A DNA stretch of 7,379 bases, taken from an uncultured Chryseolinea sp. Its GTDB lineage: Bacteria > Bacteroidota > Bacteroidia > Cytophagales > Cyclobacteriaceae. The stretch covers positions 1 to 7,379 of the forward strand of contig CAMLER010000240.1 of NCBI GenBank assembly GCA_946478915.1. The letters are read 5' to 3'. The notes beneath the pieces were generated by a model that was given only the letters and a program-made list of their open reading frames with translations, searched no databases and was not told the DNA's origin. Positions within the stretch are counted from its first letter, which is position 1. The number at the start of each line of letters is the position of its first letter. A program made the translations under genes and the position numbers. Positions 7,313 through 7,379 of this stretch are shown in pieces.

Positions 7313-7378
7313 ACCACAGAGACGCAAAGGGACACAGAGGATACGGGTGCTCTGTACATTTCTCCGTGCCTCTGTGGT
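7313..7378. repeat. Imperfect palindrome made of CACAGAG-type units
   Basis: The outer arms are perfect: ACCACAGAG (7313-7321) pairs with CTCTGTGGT (7370-7378). Inner arms ACAGAG (7334-7339) and CTCTGT (7350-7355) also pair, around the 10-base centre 7340-7349. Between them the arms match only partly. Within each arm the unit recurs at irregular spacing (CACAGAG, CGCAAAGG, CACAGAG on the left). I recall similar CACAGAG-rich palindromes as dispersed repeats in many environmental genomes, including next to GxxExxY genes. It could form a hairpin and might end transcription of the upstream gene, but it lacks a T-run typical of an intrinsic terminator. It may continue beyond the window. Confidence 0.75.
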
Positions 7379-7379
7379 T

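Overview
The window looks like chromosomal DNA from a Bacteroidota bacterium, perhaps of the Cytophagales type. The reasons are a moderate GC content, start codons without clear Shine-Dalgarno sequences, a promoter of the TTTG-N19-TAnnTTTG type, a retropepsin-like aspartyl protease of the kind common in this phylum, and an RND pump fused to its outer-membrane channel, an arrangement I associate with this phylum. The phylum call is fairly secure. The order is a guess.

Layout. At the left edge (1-687, +) lies the 3' part of a two-lobed aspartyl protease gene that enters from outside the window. It converges, across 33 bases with no obvious hairpin, on a three-gene minus-strand operon that fills 721-6668. 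In transcription order the operon holds: a small exported protein rich in histidine and acidic residues (6668-6288); a 1450-residue fusion of a CzcA/CusA-family heavy-metal RND pump to a TolC-family outer-membrane channel (6215-1863); and the periplasmic adaptor (1866-721), whose ATG overlaps the fusion's TGA as ATGA. A good Bacteroidota-type promoter lies at 6673-6703, so close to the first gene that the transcript may be leaderless. Divergent from the operon is a GxxExxY-family gene with a PD-(D/E)XK nuclease-like fold (6906-7301, +), followed at the window's end by a 66-bp imperfect palindrome built from CACAGAG units.

How the genes work together. Pump, adaptor and outer-membrane channel make a complete tripartite envelope efflux system encoded in two reading frames. 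The pump carries the acidic proton-relay pattern of divalent-cation exporters and lacks the three methionines that CusA uses for Cu(I)/Ag(I). Zn, Co, Cd or Ni export is therefore more likely than copper or silver. The small first gene is a plausible periplasmic metal-binding accessory. No metal-responsive regulator is encoded in the window.

The most interesting points are the hydrophobic, signal-peptide-like segment inside the fusion exactly where the channel domain begins (3026-3080), the small histidine/acid-rich partner protein, and the pairing of a GxxExxY gene with a CACAGAG palindrome. Every protein here resembles a family I know, and I see no clearly new multi-gene system. I found no tRNA, rRNA, CRISPR array or insertion sequence.
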